Shown here piece after piece: positions 20,986 to 31,265 of a stretch of DNA of 64,000 nt. The stretch comes from Ectopseudomonas mendocina. Its GTDB lineage: Bacteria; Pseudomonadota; Gammaproteobacteria; Pseudomonadales; Pseudomonadaceae. Positions within the stretch are counted from its first letter, which is position 1; the number at the start of each line of letters is the position of its first letter. Location: assembly GCF_016008875.1 (NCBI RefSeq), contig NZ_JADTQG010000011.1, forward strand, positions 124,001 to 188,000. Direction: 5' to 3'. A model generated the notes under the pieces. The model saw only the letters and a program-made list of their open reading frames with translations, did not search any database and had not been told where the DNA came from. The position numbers and the translations under genes were made by a program.

Positions 20986-22374
20986 TCAGAGGCCGCCTTC
21001 AGTGAGTTTTTCCGGGTTGAGCAGCTGCTCGAGCTGCACTCGCGACAGCTCGGTATGCTCCAGCGCCACCTCGATGATCGGCCGGCCCTCGCGGTAGGCC
21101 TGTTTGGCGATTTCGGCGGCCTTGAGGTAACCGATGATCGGGTTCAGCGCCGTCACCAGAATTGGGTTGCGATCCAGTGCTTCCTTGAGCTTGGGCTGGT
21201 TGACCTTGAAGCTGGAAATGGCCCGATCAGCCAGCAGACGACTGGCGTTGGTCAGCAACTGAATGCTGTAGAGCAGATTGTCGGCAATCAGCGGCAGCAT
21301 GACGTTGAGTTCGAAATTGCCGGACTGGCCGGCGATGGCGATGGCCGAGTCGTTGCCGATCACCTGCGCCGACACCATGGCTACCGCCTCGGGTATCACT
21401 GGATTGACCTTGCCAGGCATGATCGAGGAGCCGGGCTGGAGGGCTTCCAGCTCGATTTCCGCCAGTCCGGCCAGCGGCCCCGAGTTCATCCAGCGCAAAT
21501 CGTTGGCGATCTTCATCAGCGATACGGCGGTAGTCTTGAGCTGGCCGGATACGGCCACGGCCGTGTCCTGCGAGCCGATCAGCGCGAAGAAGTTGTTGCC
21601 GGAGGTGAAATCAACCCCCGTCAGGCGGCCCAACTCCAGGCAGAACTGCTCGGCGAAACGAGGATGTGCATTGACCCCCGTACCGACCGCGGTGCCACCC
21701 TGGGCCAGCGCCTGCACGCTGGGCTGCAATGCTCGCAGGTGCTCGATATTGGCCTGAATCTGCTGCCCCCAGCCGTCCAGCACCTGACTCATGCGCACCG
21801 GCATGGCATCCATCAGATGCGTGCGCCCGGTCTTGATGTACGGCTGAACCTCCAGGGATTTTTCGCACAGCACCTTGAGCAGGTGGCCGAGCGCCGGAAG
21901 CAGACGTTCATGCAGTTCGATGGCTGCGCTGACATGGATGGTCGTTGGGATGATGTCGTTGCTGCTCTGGCCGCAATTGACGTGATCGTTGGCACTGACG
22001 CTATCGCCAAGGATGCGACTGGCCAGGGTGGCGATCACCTCGTTGGCGTTCATGTTGGAGCTGGTACCGGAGCCGGTCTGGAACACGTCCACCGGAAAAT
22101 GCGCCATGAAGTCGCCGTCGAGCAACTGCTGACAGGCACCCACGATGGCATCGCCCATCAGCGGATCGAGTTGCTGCAACTCGACGTTGGCCCGTGCGGC
22201 AGCGGCCTTGGCCAGGATCAGTGCACGAATGAAGGGCCCCGGCATGCGCTGCCCTGAAACCGGAAAATTATTCACCGCACGCTGGGTCTGCGCACCGTAG
22301 AGCGCCGCGCTCGGCACCTCCAGCTCGCCCATGCTGTCACGTTCGATGCGGGTGCCACTGAGGGTTTCACTCAT
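20986..22374 (-). CDS. fumC: Fumarate hydratase class II
   Basis: This 462-residue iron-free fumarase interconverts fumarate and malate. The signature GSSIMPGKVNP and the substrate-binding TGSGTSSNMNANEV and SSNDIIPTTIH segments are intact. In Pseudomonas, this iron-independent form is made when Fur-bound repression is lifted, replacing the Fe-S fumarase, as fits its place between fagA and sodA. Its ATG overlaps the fagA stop by eight bases. Confidence 0.95.
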   Translation of the reverse strand: MSETLSGTRIERDSMGELEVPSAALYGAQTQRAVNNFPVSGQRMPGPFIRALILAKAAAARANVELQQLDPLMGDAIVGACQQLLDGDFMAHFPVDVFQTGSGTSSNMNANEVIATLASRILGDSVSANDHVNCGQSSNDIIPTTIHVSAAIELHERLLPALGHLLKVLCEKSLEVQPYIKTGRTHLMDAMPVRMSQVLDGWGQQIQANIEHLRALQPSVQALAQGGTAVGTGVNAHPRFAEQFCLELGRLTGVDFTSGNNFFALIGSQDTAVAVSGQLKTTAVSLMKIANDLRWMNSGPLAGLAEIELEALQPGSSIMPGKVNPVIPEAVAMVSAQVIGNDSAIAIAGQSGNFELNVMLPLIADNLLYSIQLLTNASRLLADRAISSFKVNQPKLKEALDRNPILVTALNPIIGYLKAAEIAKQAYREGRPIIEVALEHTELSRVQLEQLLNPEKLTEGGL

Positions 22375-22759
22375 AAGGATGTCCTTTTGCCGATTCGGTG
22401 AAAGAGAGGGAGGGTTCCAGGCGCAGCGTTGCCAGGCGATTGAGCAGCATTGTCAGGCTGCGCTGACGCGCGGGATCGAGTGCCTGCTGCTGCACCACGC
22501 GCAACGGCCGGTAGGCGCGATCCAGGCAAAGGGAGCGCCAGTGCCAGGGCAACGCCGGGTCGCATGCGGTGTCGAGCAAGAGTTCGAGCGTGATGCGCGA
22601 GACGCGCCAGGCATCCAGCAGGCCGCGCTCCACCAGCTGCCGACCATGCCATTCGTGGAAATCAAGCAGGCGCGGCTCATCGGGCCGCAGGGCGCAGCGC
22701 ACGAGAAAGCCCTGCCAACGCCAGCAGTTCGGACAAGGCGTGAAAAAGGGATAGAACAT
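22367..22759 (-). CDS. fagA: FagA, first gene of the iron-starvation operon
   Basis: This 130-residue protein of unknown biochemical function begins MFYPFFTPCPNCWRWQGFLVRCALRPDEPRLLDFHEWHGRQLVERG. FagA is named for its Fur-associated expression in P. aeruginosa. The N-terminal CPNC could bind a metal, but this is not established. I choose ATG 22759 with GGTGGG upstream; a GTG two codons earlier also fits. Two Fur-like boxes lie immediately upstream. Confidence 0.82.
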   Translation of the reverse strand: MFYPFFTPCPNCWRWQGFLVRCALRPDEPRLLDFHEWHGRQLVERGLLDAWRVSRITLELLLDTACDPALPWHWRSLCLDRAYRPLRVVQQQALDPARQRSLTMLLNRLATLRLEPSLSFTESAKGHPYE

Positions 22760-22776
22760 GGACACCCACCCAATTA

Positions 22777-22818
22777 AGCAATGATATTTATTCTCTTTTG
22801 AGAAAAATAATCAATACA
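22777..22818 (-). promoter_or_regulatory. Fur-controlled promoter of fagA-fumC-orfX-sodA-ZIP
   Basis: On the minus strand TTGATT (22809-22814), 17 bases and ATAAAT (22786-22791) form a promoter. Two stretches match the 19-base Fur consensus: 22800-22818, read on the plus strand, 13 of 19, over the -35; and 22777-22795, read on the minus strand, 12 of 19, over the -10. This fits the known Fur repression of this operon in Pseudomonas. Confidence 0.7.
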
Positions 22819-22885
22819 TAGAATGTGTGGGCTTTCATGTGCAAGTCGACCCCGCCGCTCAAGCGGGATCGTCAATGGCAGAACG

Positions 22886-22908
22886 TGCGCGGCCGGTCGG
22901 GCCGCGCA
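22886..22908 (-). terminator. Possible terminator hairpin after pmbA
   Basis: TGCGCGGCC and GGCCGCGCA form a perfect 9-bp stem with a 5-base loop just past the pmbA stop. There is no T run downstream, so termination strength is doubtful. Confidence 0.4.
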
Positions 22909-22918
22909 TCAGCGGCTG

Positions 22919-24265
22919 TCAGCTACCGGCGACGGTCATCTTCTCGATCAGCACCGAGCCGGTGCAGATATTGCCGCGCCGCTCCAGATCGCGGCCGACC
23001 GCGACGATCTGGCGGAACATGTCGCGCAGGTTGCCGGCGATGGTCACTTCCTGCACCGGGAACTGGATCTCGCCGTTCTCCACCCAGAAGCCCGCCGCAC
23101 CACGGGAATAGTCGCCAGTGACCAGATTCAGGCCCTGGCCCATCAGCTCGGTCACCAGTAGGCCGCGCCCCATGCGCCGGATCAGCGCCTGCTGATCCTC
23201 GTCGCCATGAGTGACGAACAGGTTGTGCACGCCGCCGGAGTTGGCGGTGCTCGGCAGGCCCAGCTTGCGCCCGGAGTAGGTGCCGAGTACGTAGGAAACC
23301 AGCTCGCCCTTTTCCACGAACGGCTTGGCGTAAGTGGCCAGGCCATCGCCGTCGAAGGTCGCGCTGCCCAGCGCCCGTGGCAGGTGTGGGCGCTCGTCGA
23401 GGCTTAGCCACTCGGGGAACAGACGTTGCCCCAGCGCACCCTCGAGGAAGGAGGAATGGCGATACAGATTGCCGCCCGAGATTGCCGCCAGCAGGTGGCT
23501 GAACAACCCGCCGGCGAGTTCGGCAGCGAACAGCACCGGCACCTCGCAGGTCGGCACCGGTCGAGCGCCCAGGCGACTGACCGCGCGCTCGGCAGCGCGC
23601 TGGCCGATCCCAGCGGCTTCGGCCAGCAGCTCGCCCTGGCGATTGACGTCATACCAGTAGTCGCGCTGCATCTGCCCCTCGCCTTCGGCGATCATCACGC
23701 AGCTCAGGCTGTGACGGGTGCTGGCATAACCGCCGATAAAACCATGGCTGTTGCCATAAATGCGGCAGCCCTGATGGGTGTTGAGACTGGTGCCATCGGC
23801 ATTCTTGATCCGCGTATCGGCGGCGAATGCCGCCGCCTCGCAGGCCAGCGCCTGCTCGACCGCCTGCTCAGGCGTGATCGACCAGGGGTGATAAAGATCC
23901 AGTTCCGGCAGCTCGCGGGCCATTAGCGCCGCATCGGCCAGGCCGGCACATTCATCTTCGGACGCGTGCCTGGCAATCGCCAGGGCTGCCGCCACGGTCT
24001 CGCGAATGGCCTCGATACCGGTTGCCGAGGTGCTGGCCGAGCCCTTGCTCTGACCCACGTACAGGGTGATGCCGAAACCCTGGTCGCGATTGAATTCGAC
24101 GGTCTCCACCTCGCCCTGGCGCACGGTGGTGGACAACCCTTGGCCCGCCGAGACGGCGACTTCGCAGGCACTGGCACCCTGGCGCCTGGCCTCGGCGAGA
24201 ATCGCCTCGACCTGCTCCTGCAGCGCTGGCAAGGCCTGCGGCCCGATGCGTTCTACTTCACTCAT
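22919..24265 (-). CDS. pmbA: TldE/PmbA metalloprotease subunit
   Basis: This 448-residue protein (modulator of DNA gyrase family) forms a heterodimer with TldD, encoded nearby at 24924-26366. The pair trims peptides such as microcin B17 and CcdA and matures modified peptides. TldE itself lacks the zinc HExxH motif, as seen here. The [24 protein letters not shown]-terminal motif is diagnostic. ATG 24265 ([10 protein letters not shown]) is preferred. It is divergent from yjgA across 127 bases. Confidence 0.93.
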   Translation of the reverse strand: MSEVERIGPQALPALQEQVEAILAEARRQGASACEVAVSAGQGLSTTVRQGEVETVEFNRDQGFGITLYVGQSKGSASTSATGIEAIRETVAAALAIARHASEDECAGLADAALMARELPELDLYHPWSITPEQAVEQALACEAAAFAADTRIKNADGTSLNTHQGCRIYGNSHGFIGGYASTRHSLSCVMIAEGEGQMQRDYWYDVNRQGELLAEAAGIGQRAAERAVSRLGARPVPTCEVPVLFAAELAGGLFSHLLAAISGGNLYRHSSFLEGALGQRLFPEWLSLDERPHLPRALGSATFDGDGLATYAKPFVEKGELVSYVLGTYSGRKLGLPSTANSGGVHNLFVTHGDEDQQALIRRMGRGLLVTELMGQGLNLVTGDYSRGAAGFWVENGEIQFPVQEVTIAGNLRDMFRQIVAVGRDLERRGNICTGSVLIEKMTVAGS

Positions 24266-24392
24266 AACCACTCCCGATTCTCTGGCGCAGCCCCCTCGCA
24301 CACGTAGCCCGGGGCCTGCTCTCGACTGCCGGCTACGGGCCGGCGGTCACGGTTACTGCTATCATGGCGGCGTTTCCCTCTGGACCCACCCC

Positions 24393-24911
24393 ATGTCTGA
24401 TTCCTACGACGACTTCTCCCTGGAGAAGAGCAAATCTCAGGTCAAGCGCGAACTGCATGCACTGCAGGAACTCGGCGAGCGCCTGACTGCGCTCAAGCCT
24501 GACCTGCTGGCGAAGATGCCGCTGACCGACGCACTACGCCGCGCCCTCGCCGAAGCGCCGAAACACACCGCCAACGCCGCGCGCAAACGCCACATCCAGT
24601 TCATCGGCAAGCTGATGCGTGAACAGGATGTCGAGGCGATCGTCGCCATGCTCGACCAGGTGGACAGCTCCACACGCGAATACAACGAGCGCTTCCACGC
24701 TCTCGAACGCTGGCGCGACCGCCTGATCGGCGAAGGCGACAGTGCGCTGGAAAGCTTTGTCGAGCTTTACCCCGATGCCGACGTCCAGCATCTGCGCGGG
24801 CTGGTTCGTCATGCCCAGCATGAAGCCGCGCGCAACAAGCCGCCGGCCGCCGCGCGCAAGGTGTTCAAGTACATCCGCGAGCTTGACGAAATCCAGCGCG
24901 GCTTGCGCTGA
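24393..24911 (+). CDS. darP: DarP/YjgA-type ribosome-associated protein
   Basis: This 172-residue alpha-helical protein of the DUF615 family begins [21 protein letters not shown] and has the conserved [18 protein letters not shown] and [12 protein letters not shown] motifs. In E. coli YjgA (DarP) acts in late 50S subunit assembly. It converges on tldD, which ends 12 bases away. An upstream open frame exists but overlaps pmbA antisense, so ATG 24393 is used. Confidence 0.9.
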   Translation: MSDSYDDFSLEKSKSQVKRELHALQELGERLTALKPDLLAKMPLTDALRRALAEAPKHTANAARKRHIQFIGKLMREQDVEAIVAMLDQVDSSTREYNERFHALERWRDRLIGEGDSALESFVELYPDADVQHLRGLVRHAQHEAARNKPPAAARKVFKYIRELDEIQRGLR

Positions 24912-24923
24912 GCCGGCATCGCC

Positions 24924-26366
24924 TCAGGCACCGGTGCCGCCGACGGTGATCGCGTCGATCTTCAACATCGGCTGACCAACGCCAACCGGCACCGACTGGC
25001 CATCCTTGCCACAGGTGCCGACGCCGCTGTCCAGGGCCAGGTCATTGCCAACCATGGATACGCGGCTCATGGCCTCCGGGCCGTTACCGATCAGCGTGGC
25101 GCCTTTGACCGGCGCGGTGATCTTGCCGTCCTCGATCAGGTAGGCCTCGCTGGTGGAGAAGACGAACTTGCCGCTGGTGATGTCCACCTGGCCGCCACCG
25201 AGGTTGGCGCAGTAAATGCCCTTCTTCACCGAACGGATGATTTCCTCCGGGTCGCTCTCGCCGGCCAGCATGTAGGTGTTGGTCATGCGCGGCATCGGCA
25301 GGTGCGCGTAGGACTCGCGACGACCGTTGCCGGTAGCAGCCACGCCCATCAGACGCGCATTGAGTTTGTCCTGCATATAGCCCTTGAGCACGCCGTTCTC
25401 GATCAGCGTGGTGCATTGGGTCGGCGTGCCTTCGTCGTCGACGCTGAGCGAGCCGCGACGACCGGCCAGGGTGCCGTCATCGACGATGGTGCACAGCTTG
25501 GACGCCACCTGCTGGCCAATCTTGCCACTGTAGTTGGAGCTGCCCTTGCGATTGAAGTCGCCTTCCAGGCCGTGGCCAACCGCCTCGTGCAGCAACACGC
25601 CGGACCAGCCAGCGCCCATCACCACCGGCATGCTGCCAGCGGGTGCGGCAATGGCTTCGAGATTGACCAGCGCCTGGCGCAGTGCCTCGCGGGCGTAGCC
25701 CATGGCTCGGTCTTCTTCCAGGAAATAGCGGTAGTCGGTACGTCCACCGCCGCCATGCCCACCGCGCTCGCGGCGGCCGTTCTGCTCGACGATGACGCTG
25801 ACGTTGAAGCGCACCAGCGGCCGGATATCGGCGCTGAGGCTGCCATCATGAGCGGCGACCAGAATGCGATCCCACACACCGGCCAGACTCACCGTGACCT
25901 GCTTGATGCGCGGGTCGAGCGCGCGCGTGGCACGATCGATACGCTGCAGCAGCTCGACCTTCTCGGCGCGGTTCATGACATCCAGCGGGTTGCCTTCGGC
26001 ATACAGCTGAGTCACCTGCGGGCTGACGAAAGCCTGCACGCGGCCCTGCTGGCCGGCGCGGGAGATCGAACGCGCAGCCTGCGCAGCCTGGGTCAAGGCA
26101 TCGAGGCTGATCGCATTGCTGTAAGCGAAACCGGTTTTCTCACCGGACTGCGCGCGCACGCCAACGCCCTGATCGAGGTTGAAACTGCCTTCCTTGACGA
26201 TGCCATCTTCCAGTACCCAGGTTTCCGAAACCTGGCTTTGGAAATAGAGATCGGCGGCATCGATGCCGGGACCTGCGACCTCACCCAGCACGCTGCTGAG
26301 GCTGTCGAGCGTCAGGTTACCGGGCGCCAACAGGTGCTCGCTGACGGATTGCAACATCGTATTCAT
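24924..26366 (-). CDS. tldD: TldD zinc metalloprotease subunit
   Basis: This 480-residue protein is the catalytic partner of TldE. The zinc motif HEAVGH is in [16 protein letters not shown], and downstream [33 protein letters not shown] matches the family. The complex processes small unfolded peptides. ATG 26366 ([13 protein letters not shown]) is two bases after the nitrilase stop. The longer open frame to 26768 is antisense-like. Confidence 0.94.
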   Translation of the reverse strand: MNTMLQSVSEHLLAPGNLTLDSLSSVLGEVAGPGIDAADLYFQSQVSETWVLEDGIVKEGSFNLDQGVGVRAQSGEKTGFAYSNAISLDALTQAAQAARSISRAGQQGRVQAFVSPQVTQLYAEGNPLDVMNRAEKVELLQRIDRATRALDPRIKQVTVSLAGVWDRILVAAHDGSLSADIRPLVRFNVSVIVEQNGRRERGGHGGGGRTDYRYFLEEDRAMGYAREALRQALVNLEAIAAPAGSMPVVMGAGWSGVLLHEAVGHGLEGDFNRKGSSNYSGKIGQQVASKLCTIVDDGTLAGRRGSLSVDDEGTPTQCTTLIENGVLKGYMQDKLNARLMGVAATGNGRRESYAHLPMPRMTNTYMLAGESDPEEIIRSVKKGIYCANLGGGQVDITSGKFVFSTSEAYLIEDGKITAPVKGATLIGNGPEAMSRVSMVGNDLALDSGVGTCGKDGQSVPVGVGQPMLKIDAITVGGTGA

Positions 26367-26368
26367 GA

Positions 26369-27229
26369 TTACTCCACAACGATCGGACGCGGTGCGCCCG
26401 ATAAAAAGAATCGGCGGTGCTGCTGCACCGGCATACGTTGGCGAATGGCCGCCTGCTCGGCGGCATCTCGCGAAGCCAGCAATGCGGCTTCGCCTTGATC
26501 CTGCTCGGCCAGAACGCTGCCCCAGGGGTCGATAATCGCCGAATGGCCAAAGGTCAGGCGTTGCCCGGGGTGCTCGCCACCCTGCCCGGCTGCCAGCACG
26601 TAGCACTGGGTCTCGATGGCACGCGCCCGCGTCAGCACCTGCCAATGCGCCGCGCCAGTCACGGCGGTGAAGGCTGCCGGCACGCTGATTAGCTCGGCAC
26701 CGGCTTCGCGCAGCGCGCCGAACAGCTCGGGGAAGCGCAAGTCGTAACACACGGTCAGACCCAGGCACCCCACGGGCGTGTCCGCTACCACGACACGCTG
26801 GCCATGGGCGAAATCGTCAGACTCGCGATAACGGCCACGGTTGTCGGCCACGTCGACGTCGAACAGGTGCAGCTTGTCATAGCGAGCCGCGCGCTCGCCC
26901 TGGTCATCGATCAGCAGCGAGCAGGCGTTCGGCTTGCCCTCGGCGTCGTCGTCAGGCGGCAGCGGCAAGGTGCCGGCCACTATCCATAAACTGAGGTCAC
27001 GCGCGGCGCGTTTCAACCAGGGCAGGATGGGGCCTTCGCCGACTGCCTCGGCACGACCGATTGCGGCCAAGTCTCGACGGCCCATGGCGGCGAAGTTCTC
27101 CGGCAGCACGGCAAGGCGTGCACCGCCCTGCGCCGCCCGCTCCAGCATGCGACGCGCCAGGCGCAGATTGGTTTGCACGTCTTCCTGACTGACCATCTGG
27201 ATTACAGCGAGATTCATAGTGGCACTCAT
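26369..27229 (-). CDS. Nitrilase-superfamily carbon-nitrogen hydrolase
   Basis: This 286-residue hydrolase has the Glu-Lys-Cys triad of the nitrilase fold ([32 protein letters not shown]). Its Nit1/YbeM-like features suggest removal of damaged metabolites such as deaminated glutathione; this is inference from subfamily resemblance. Start is either ATG 27229 or ATG 27217 (MNLAVIQM), the latter closer to usual family length. A MITE-like repeat lies 12 bases upstream of the first. Confidence 0.85.
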   Translation of the reverse strand: MSATMNLAVIQMVSQEDVQTNLRLARRMLERAAQGGARLAVLPENFAAMGRRDLAAIGRAEAVGEGPILPWLKRAARDLSLWIVAGTLPLPPDDDAEGKPNACSLLIDDQGERAARYDKLHLFDVDVADNRGRYRESDDFAHGQRVVVADTPVGCLGLTVCYDLRFPELFGALREAGAELISVPAAFTAVTGAAHWQVLTRARAIETQCYVLAAGQGGEHPGQRLTFGHSAIIDPWGSVLAEQDQGEAALLASRDAAEQAAIRQRMPVQQHRRFFLSGAPRPIVVE

Positions 27230-27241
27230 CGGTTCTCGGCC

Positions 27242-27401
27242 TTAGAGCCTGTTCAAAGTCTGCTGCGCGTCGGCCCTGCTACGTTAAAAACAGGCTCGGA
27301 CTGCTCATTTACAGCTCGTAAAGTCGGACGCGACTCCGACCGGCCCTCGCCTGTCTTTGCCTTGCATTGCTCTAGCTCGCAAAACTTTGAAGAGGCTCTA
27401 A
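27242..27401. mobile_element. MITE-like element with 18-base terminal inverted repeats
   Basis: TTAGAGCCTGTTCAAAGT (27242-27259) recurs inverted at 27384-27401 with 17 of 18 bases matching. The 160-base element has no ORF and lies between yhdP and the nitrilase gene in an otherwise tight gene train. A shorter related copy is at 60027-60085; it shares about 25 internal bases (GCGAGCTAGAGCAATGCAAG and flanks) in inverted orientation. No transposase is in the window, so the mobilising enzyme is unknown. Confidence 0.7.
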
Positions 27402-27423
27402 CAGCCTACGCCAAGACGCGCCG

Positions 27424-30400
27424 TCATTGCGGTTTTTCGAAGGGCTTGTCGAAACGGATATCCGGGTCCTGCAGCGGGCCTCTGACGTCGTATTGCACGC
27501 TGGCGAAACGGGCGACCTTGTCACCCAGCAACTTGTCCGCCACGAACAGGGCGCCACCAATCGCCGGTGCACCGACGATCAGAGCCGCCAGCGGCAGGTT
27601 GTTGGTCACCGGCAGGGTCACCAGCAGCTTGGCATCGATCTGCTCGTTACGCAGATCCAGATTGCCGTTGAGCTCGAGATTGCTCGACGGCCCGGTCATG
27701 GTGATGGGCTCATGGGTGACGAAGAAGCCATTGGTCGCCTGCAGGTTGCCCTTGACCCGGTCATAACTCAGCCCCTTGCCTAGCAGGTCGGAGAAGTCCA
27801 GACGCAGGCGGCGGCCGATGGAGTTGAAGTTGAGCAGGCCGAATACGCGCAGCGCCTGGGCCGAGCCCTGCACTTCGACGAACTGCCCCTTGCGCAGCGA
27901 GGGGTCGAGATTGCCCGAGAAGCGCTTGAGCGAGAACCAGGCAGGCGAACCGGGCCAGCTACCATCGACGTCGACGCGGAAACTTTCGCTGGTGACGCTG
28001 GGGGCGTAATCCCAGGCTTTTAGGATCGCGCCAAGGTCCTTGCCCTGCAGGCGCCCCTTGTACCAGCTCTGGGTATTGCCGGCAGCACTTCGCCAACCGG
28101 CGCTGCCGCCGATCTTCAACCCCTGCAGGTCGAGATCGAGTTCATCGAAACGTACGCCCTGTTCCTCGGGGCGCACCTTGAGCGACCAGGCACCCAGCAC
28201 CTTGTCGCCGCGCTGTACACGCTGGATGCTGATATCCAGCGGCGGCAGCGACTTGGGATCGAAGTCGGCCAGGGGATCGGGCGCATCGCTGGCCTTTTCT
28301 GCATCGGGTTCGGGGTCGGGAGCTGGCAGCCTGACATGCTGAAAATCGATACGGATAGGCACGCCTTCGGCGTCCGCCAGCAGCACCTGGCCGGCGGCCA
28401 GTTCGCTGTCGAGTTGCAAGGCCCAGCCCTGAGGCTCACGCGTCAGACCGACGCTCAGTTGCTCGACCTCCTGGCCGAAGCCGCGCAACCGTCCGATTTC
28501 CAGCCGTGCACTGCGCAAAAAACGTTGGCTGTCAGCATCCACCTCGACCGGATGATCGCTACCGAGCTGCTTCCAGGCATCCAGATCCAGCTCATCCAGG
28601 CGTCCGCGCACGCGCAGGCCCTGGCCAGGCGGCAGACCCGCCGCGCCACCGCCAACCACCACCTCGCCACGCCCCTCGGCCAGTGCGCCGGCAGGTGCGG
28701 CCAAATTGAGACTGGCCAGCTCGCCATAATCCGCCCAGTAGCGACGCTGACGCCCGGAGAGCGTCATGCGCCAACTGGCATCACGCTCCTGCTGCGCCGT
28801 CTTGCCGAACGGCGCCGGCAGATCGATCGCCACACCGCGCAGGTTGGAGTCGACACGCAGCTTGCTGTCGTCGCCGTCCAGGGTCAGGCGCAGGCGATAA
28901 GGCAGCAAACCGCTGACTGGCAGCTTCTGCGGCCCACCGAGCCATTGGCTGAGGGTATCGACCTGCACCTGGCCGCGCAGATCGAATCCGCTGCGCGCCT
29001 GTCCGCGTGAGCCTTCGGCGCTGATCCTGCCGCTTACCTGACGCCCGAATACCTCGGCGCGTACATCCGGCGCGCTCAGCCCGGTATTGCTGTCGAAACG
29101 AAAGGCGCCCTTCACCTTGTTCAGTTGCAAATCCGGATTGGCCAGCTTGAGGCTGGCCCCCTCGGTGGCGAAATCCACCACCACACCGGGCTTGGCTCCC
29201 TTCTGCAGCGGAATATCCAATTGCAGCCGCCCGGCCAGCGGGCCTTGCCCCTGCCAGCCGGCGAAAATTTCCGAGGTCCCCAGCGGCGCCTCCTGCAGCA
29301 GCTTGATCGCGTCGCTCAGGCTGCTCTGCACCTTGCCATCGAGGTGCAGACGTGGCGGTTTACCATCGTGCAGCAGCGGGATATTGGCAATGACGTCGCG
29401 GACCTCGCTTTCCTGCAGACGTCCGCTCTGCAGGCGCACGCGCACGGCATCGTCCTCGATCAGCACCTCGCCCACACCTTCACGCAGCGACGGCCAGCCG
29501 GGCTGGAAGGCCAGCTCGGCGTCCCTGACCTTGAAGAACAGACTGAGACTGCGCGCCCCCAGCGCTGCGCCCTTGTTCAGCGAGCCCTGGTACTGGAAGT
29601 AGCCTTCCTCGACATGGCCGGCGCGAATCGCTGTCTTCAGCCAATGATCGAGCTCGGCACTCATGCCGGGGGCGCGGCTCGGCAGATACTTCTCGGTATA
29701 GGACGCATCGCCGTCGCGCAGGCCGACCCGCAGGTCCATGTAGCTTTCCGCCTCAGGATCGCGCAGCAGGCGGATCAGCATGTCCCCTGCGACCTGCCCT
29801 TCCTCGCCGTCCACGCGCATATAGGGGCTGTAGAGGGTCAAGTCGGTTTCGCTCCAGTCCCAGCTCAACCGCGCCTGAGCATGGCGATAACGCCAGGGTT
29901 TGGGGAAAAGTTGATCCAGATGCAGGGCGAAGTCCTCGGTATTCAGGCGCAGCTCGCCTTTGAACATGTCGCCCGAGGCGCTACCGCTGACATTCTCCGC
30001 CGCCGGCGCGCCGCGATAGGCCTGGATGCCCACCTTGTCCAGATTGGCAGCGAACTGCAGACGCTCGGCGCCCTCGCGCTGCGGGTAATAATCGAGTAGC
30101 AGGTTGTTGACCGCGCCAACCGGTGCCAGCGCCACCAGAACCTCGCGCGCCTTGTCGGGCATCGGCGCCAGCGCCTGCACCAGCGGCGCCCAGGCGGCGA
30201 GGTCGAGACGATCGGCCGTCAGCGCCCAACGCTCGTCAGCCTCGCCCACATTGTTCTGTTTCAGGTTCAGGTGCAGCTCGCCGATACGTTGCTCGCCATG
30301 GCTCATGGCCAGGGAATCGATCTGTGCCCGTACGCCCTGCTCGTCCTGGGCGAAGAAGGCGTTGAAGGCCAGGTCCTTGAGCGTCACGGCCTCGTGCCTG

Positions 30401-31239
30401 GCCTGACCGCCAACCACTGCAGGAGCGTGCAGGCGCAGGGCGCCCTTGTGCAGGGCCAGGCCGCGCCCTTCCAGCCAAAGCTCACCGCCGGCCTGCAGAC
30501 GCTGCAGCTGCCAGTCGCCGAGCAGCGTTTTCGGCAGCCAGCTCGCCCAATCGCTCTGCGGCAGGCTCAGATAGAGCTGCGACTCGGCTTCGCGCCAGGT
30601 CTTCGGCTGCATGCGCGTGCGCAGGCTCAGCGCCACCGGCTGGCCGTCGGGCAGCAGCAGACGACCGTCGAGGCGCTGGCTGTTGCTGCCGTAGCGCAGG
30701 CTCAGATTGACGTAGCTGAGCAGCAACGGCTCCTGATTGAGCGGCTGCACCACCACGCGGCTGTCGAGCAGGCTGATGCGATGCACCACCTGCAATTGCT
30801 TGAGCAGTCGTTCGACGTTCAGCTCGGGGCCGTCGCGCTGTGGCAACCCTTGCAACTGCCAGCCGCCCTCGGTGTTCTGCTGCACGTTCAGTTGCAGACC
30901 GTCGATCTGCAGATGGGCGATACGCGGCTGGCGTGCCAGCAGGCTGCCGCTCACATCCGGCAGCAGTTGCACGCGCTCCAGGCTCAGCCCTGCCCCCTCG
31001 TCCCCGAGGCGTACATCGCGCGCCACCAGCACCGGCGCGAAGCCCCGCCAATGGCCTTTGAGGCTGCCGATCCGCACCGGCACGCCCAACTGTTCGGTGG
31101 CGCGATCTTCCAGTTCGAGGCGGTATTCGGCCACCAGCGGCACCAGCTCACGCCCCAGGCTGACGTACAGCGCGGCCAGCACCAGCACGGCCGCGCACAG
31201 CCCCAGCCCCCAGCGCATCAAGGCCGAGAACAGGCGCAC
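27424..31239 (-). CDS. yhdP: YhdP-type AsmA-like phospholipid transport protein
   Basis: This 1271-residue inner-membrane-anchored periplasmic protein has one N-terminal helix (about residues 5-27), then repeated beta-rich AsmA/DUF3971 segments typical of bridge-like lipid transporters. In E. coli, YhdP together with TamB and YdbH moves phospholipids to the outer membrane. The start is GTG 31239, 26 bases after the RNase G stop, with GAGGG 8 bases upstream; an ATG at 31218 is a weaker alternative. Placement directly after rng matches Pseudomonas and many gammaproteobacteria. Confidence 0.92.
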   Translation of the reverse strand: MRLFSALMRWGLGLCAAVLVLAALYVSLGRELVPLVAEYRLELEDRATEQLGVPVRIGSLKGHWRGFAPVLVARDVRLGDEGAGLSLERVQLLPDVSGSLLARQPRIAHLQIDGLQLNVQQNTEGGWQLQGLPQRDGPELNVERLLKQLQVVHRISLLDSRVVVQPLNQEPLLLSYVNLSLRYGSNSQRLDGRLLLPDGQPVALSLRTRMQPKTWREAESQLYLSLPQSDWASWLPKTLLGDWQLQRLQAGGELWLEGRGLALHKGALRLHAPAVVGGQARHEAVTLKDLAFNAFFAQDEQGVRAQIDSLAMSHGEQRIGELHLNLKQNNVGEADERWALTADRLDLAAWAPLVQALAPMPDKAREVLVALAPVGAVNNLLLDYYPQREGAERLQFAANLDKVGIQAYRGAPAAENVSGSASGDMFKGELRLNTEDFALHLDQLFPKPWRYRHAQARLSWDWSETDLTLYSPYMRVDGEEGQVAGDMLIRLLRDPEAESYMDLRVGLRDGDASYTEKYLPSRAPGMSAELDHWLKTAIRAGHVEEGYFQYQGSLNKGAALGARSLSLFFKVRDAELAFQPGWPSLREGVGEVLIEDDAVRVRLQSGRLQESEVRDVIANIPLLHDGKPPRLHLDGKVQSSLSDAIKLLQEAPLGTSEIFAGWQGQGPLAGRLQLDIPLQKGAKPGVVVDFATEGASLKLANPDLQLNKVKGAFRFDSNTGLSAPDVRAEVFGRQVSGRISAEGSRGQARSGFDLRGQVQVDTLSQWLGGPQKLPVSGLLPYRLRLTLDGDDSKLRVDSNLRGVAIDLPAPFGKTAQQERDASWRMTLSGRQRRYWADYGELASLNLAAPAGALAEGRGEVVVGGGAAGLPPGQGLRVRGRLDELDLDAWKQLGSDHPVEVDADSQRFLRSARLEIGRLRGFGQEVEQLSVGLTREPQGWALQLDSELAAGQVLLADAEGVPIRIDFQHVRLPAPDPEPDAEKASDAPDPLADFDPKSLPPLDISIQRVQRGDKVLGAWSLKVRPEEQGVRFDELDLDLQGLKIGGSAGWRSAAGNTQSWYKGRLQGKDLGAILKAWDYAPSVTSESFRVDVDGSWPGSPAWFSLKRFSGNLDPSLRKGQFVEVQGSAQALRVFGLLNFNSIGRRLRLDFSDLLGKGLSYDRVKGNLQATNGFFVTHEPITMTGPSSNLELNGNLDLRNEQIDAKLLVTLPVTNNLPLAALIVGAPAIGGALFVADKLLGDKVARFASVQYDVRGPLQDPDIRFDKPFEKPQ

Positions 31240-31265
31240 CAGAGCGCCCTCGGTGCCTGCGGCGC

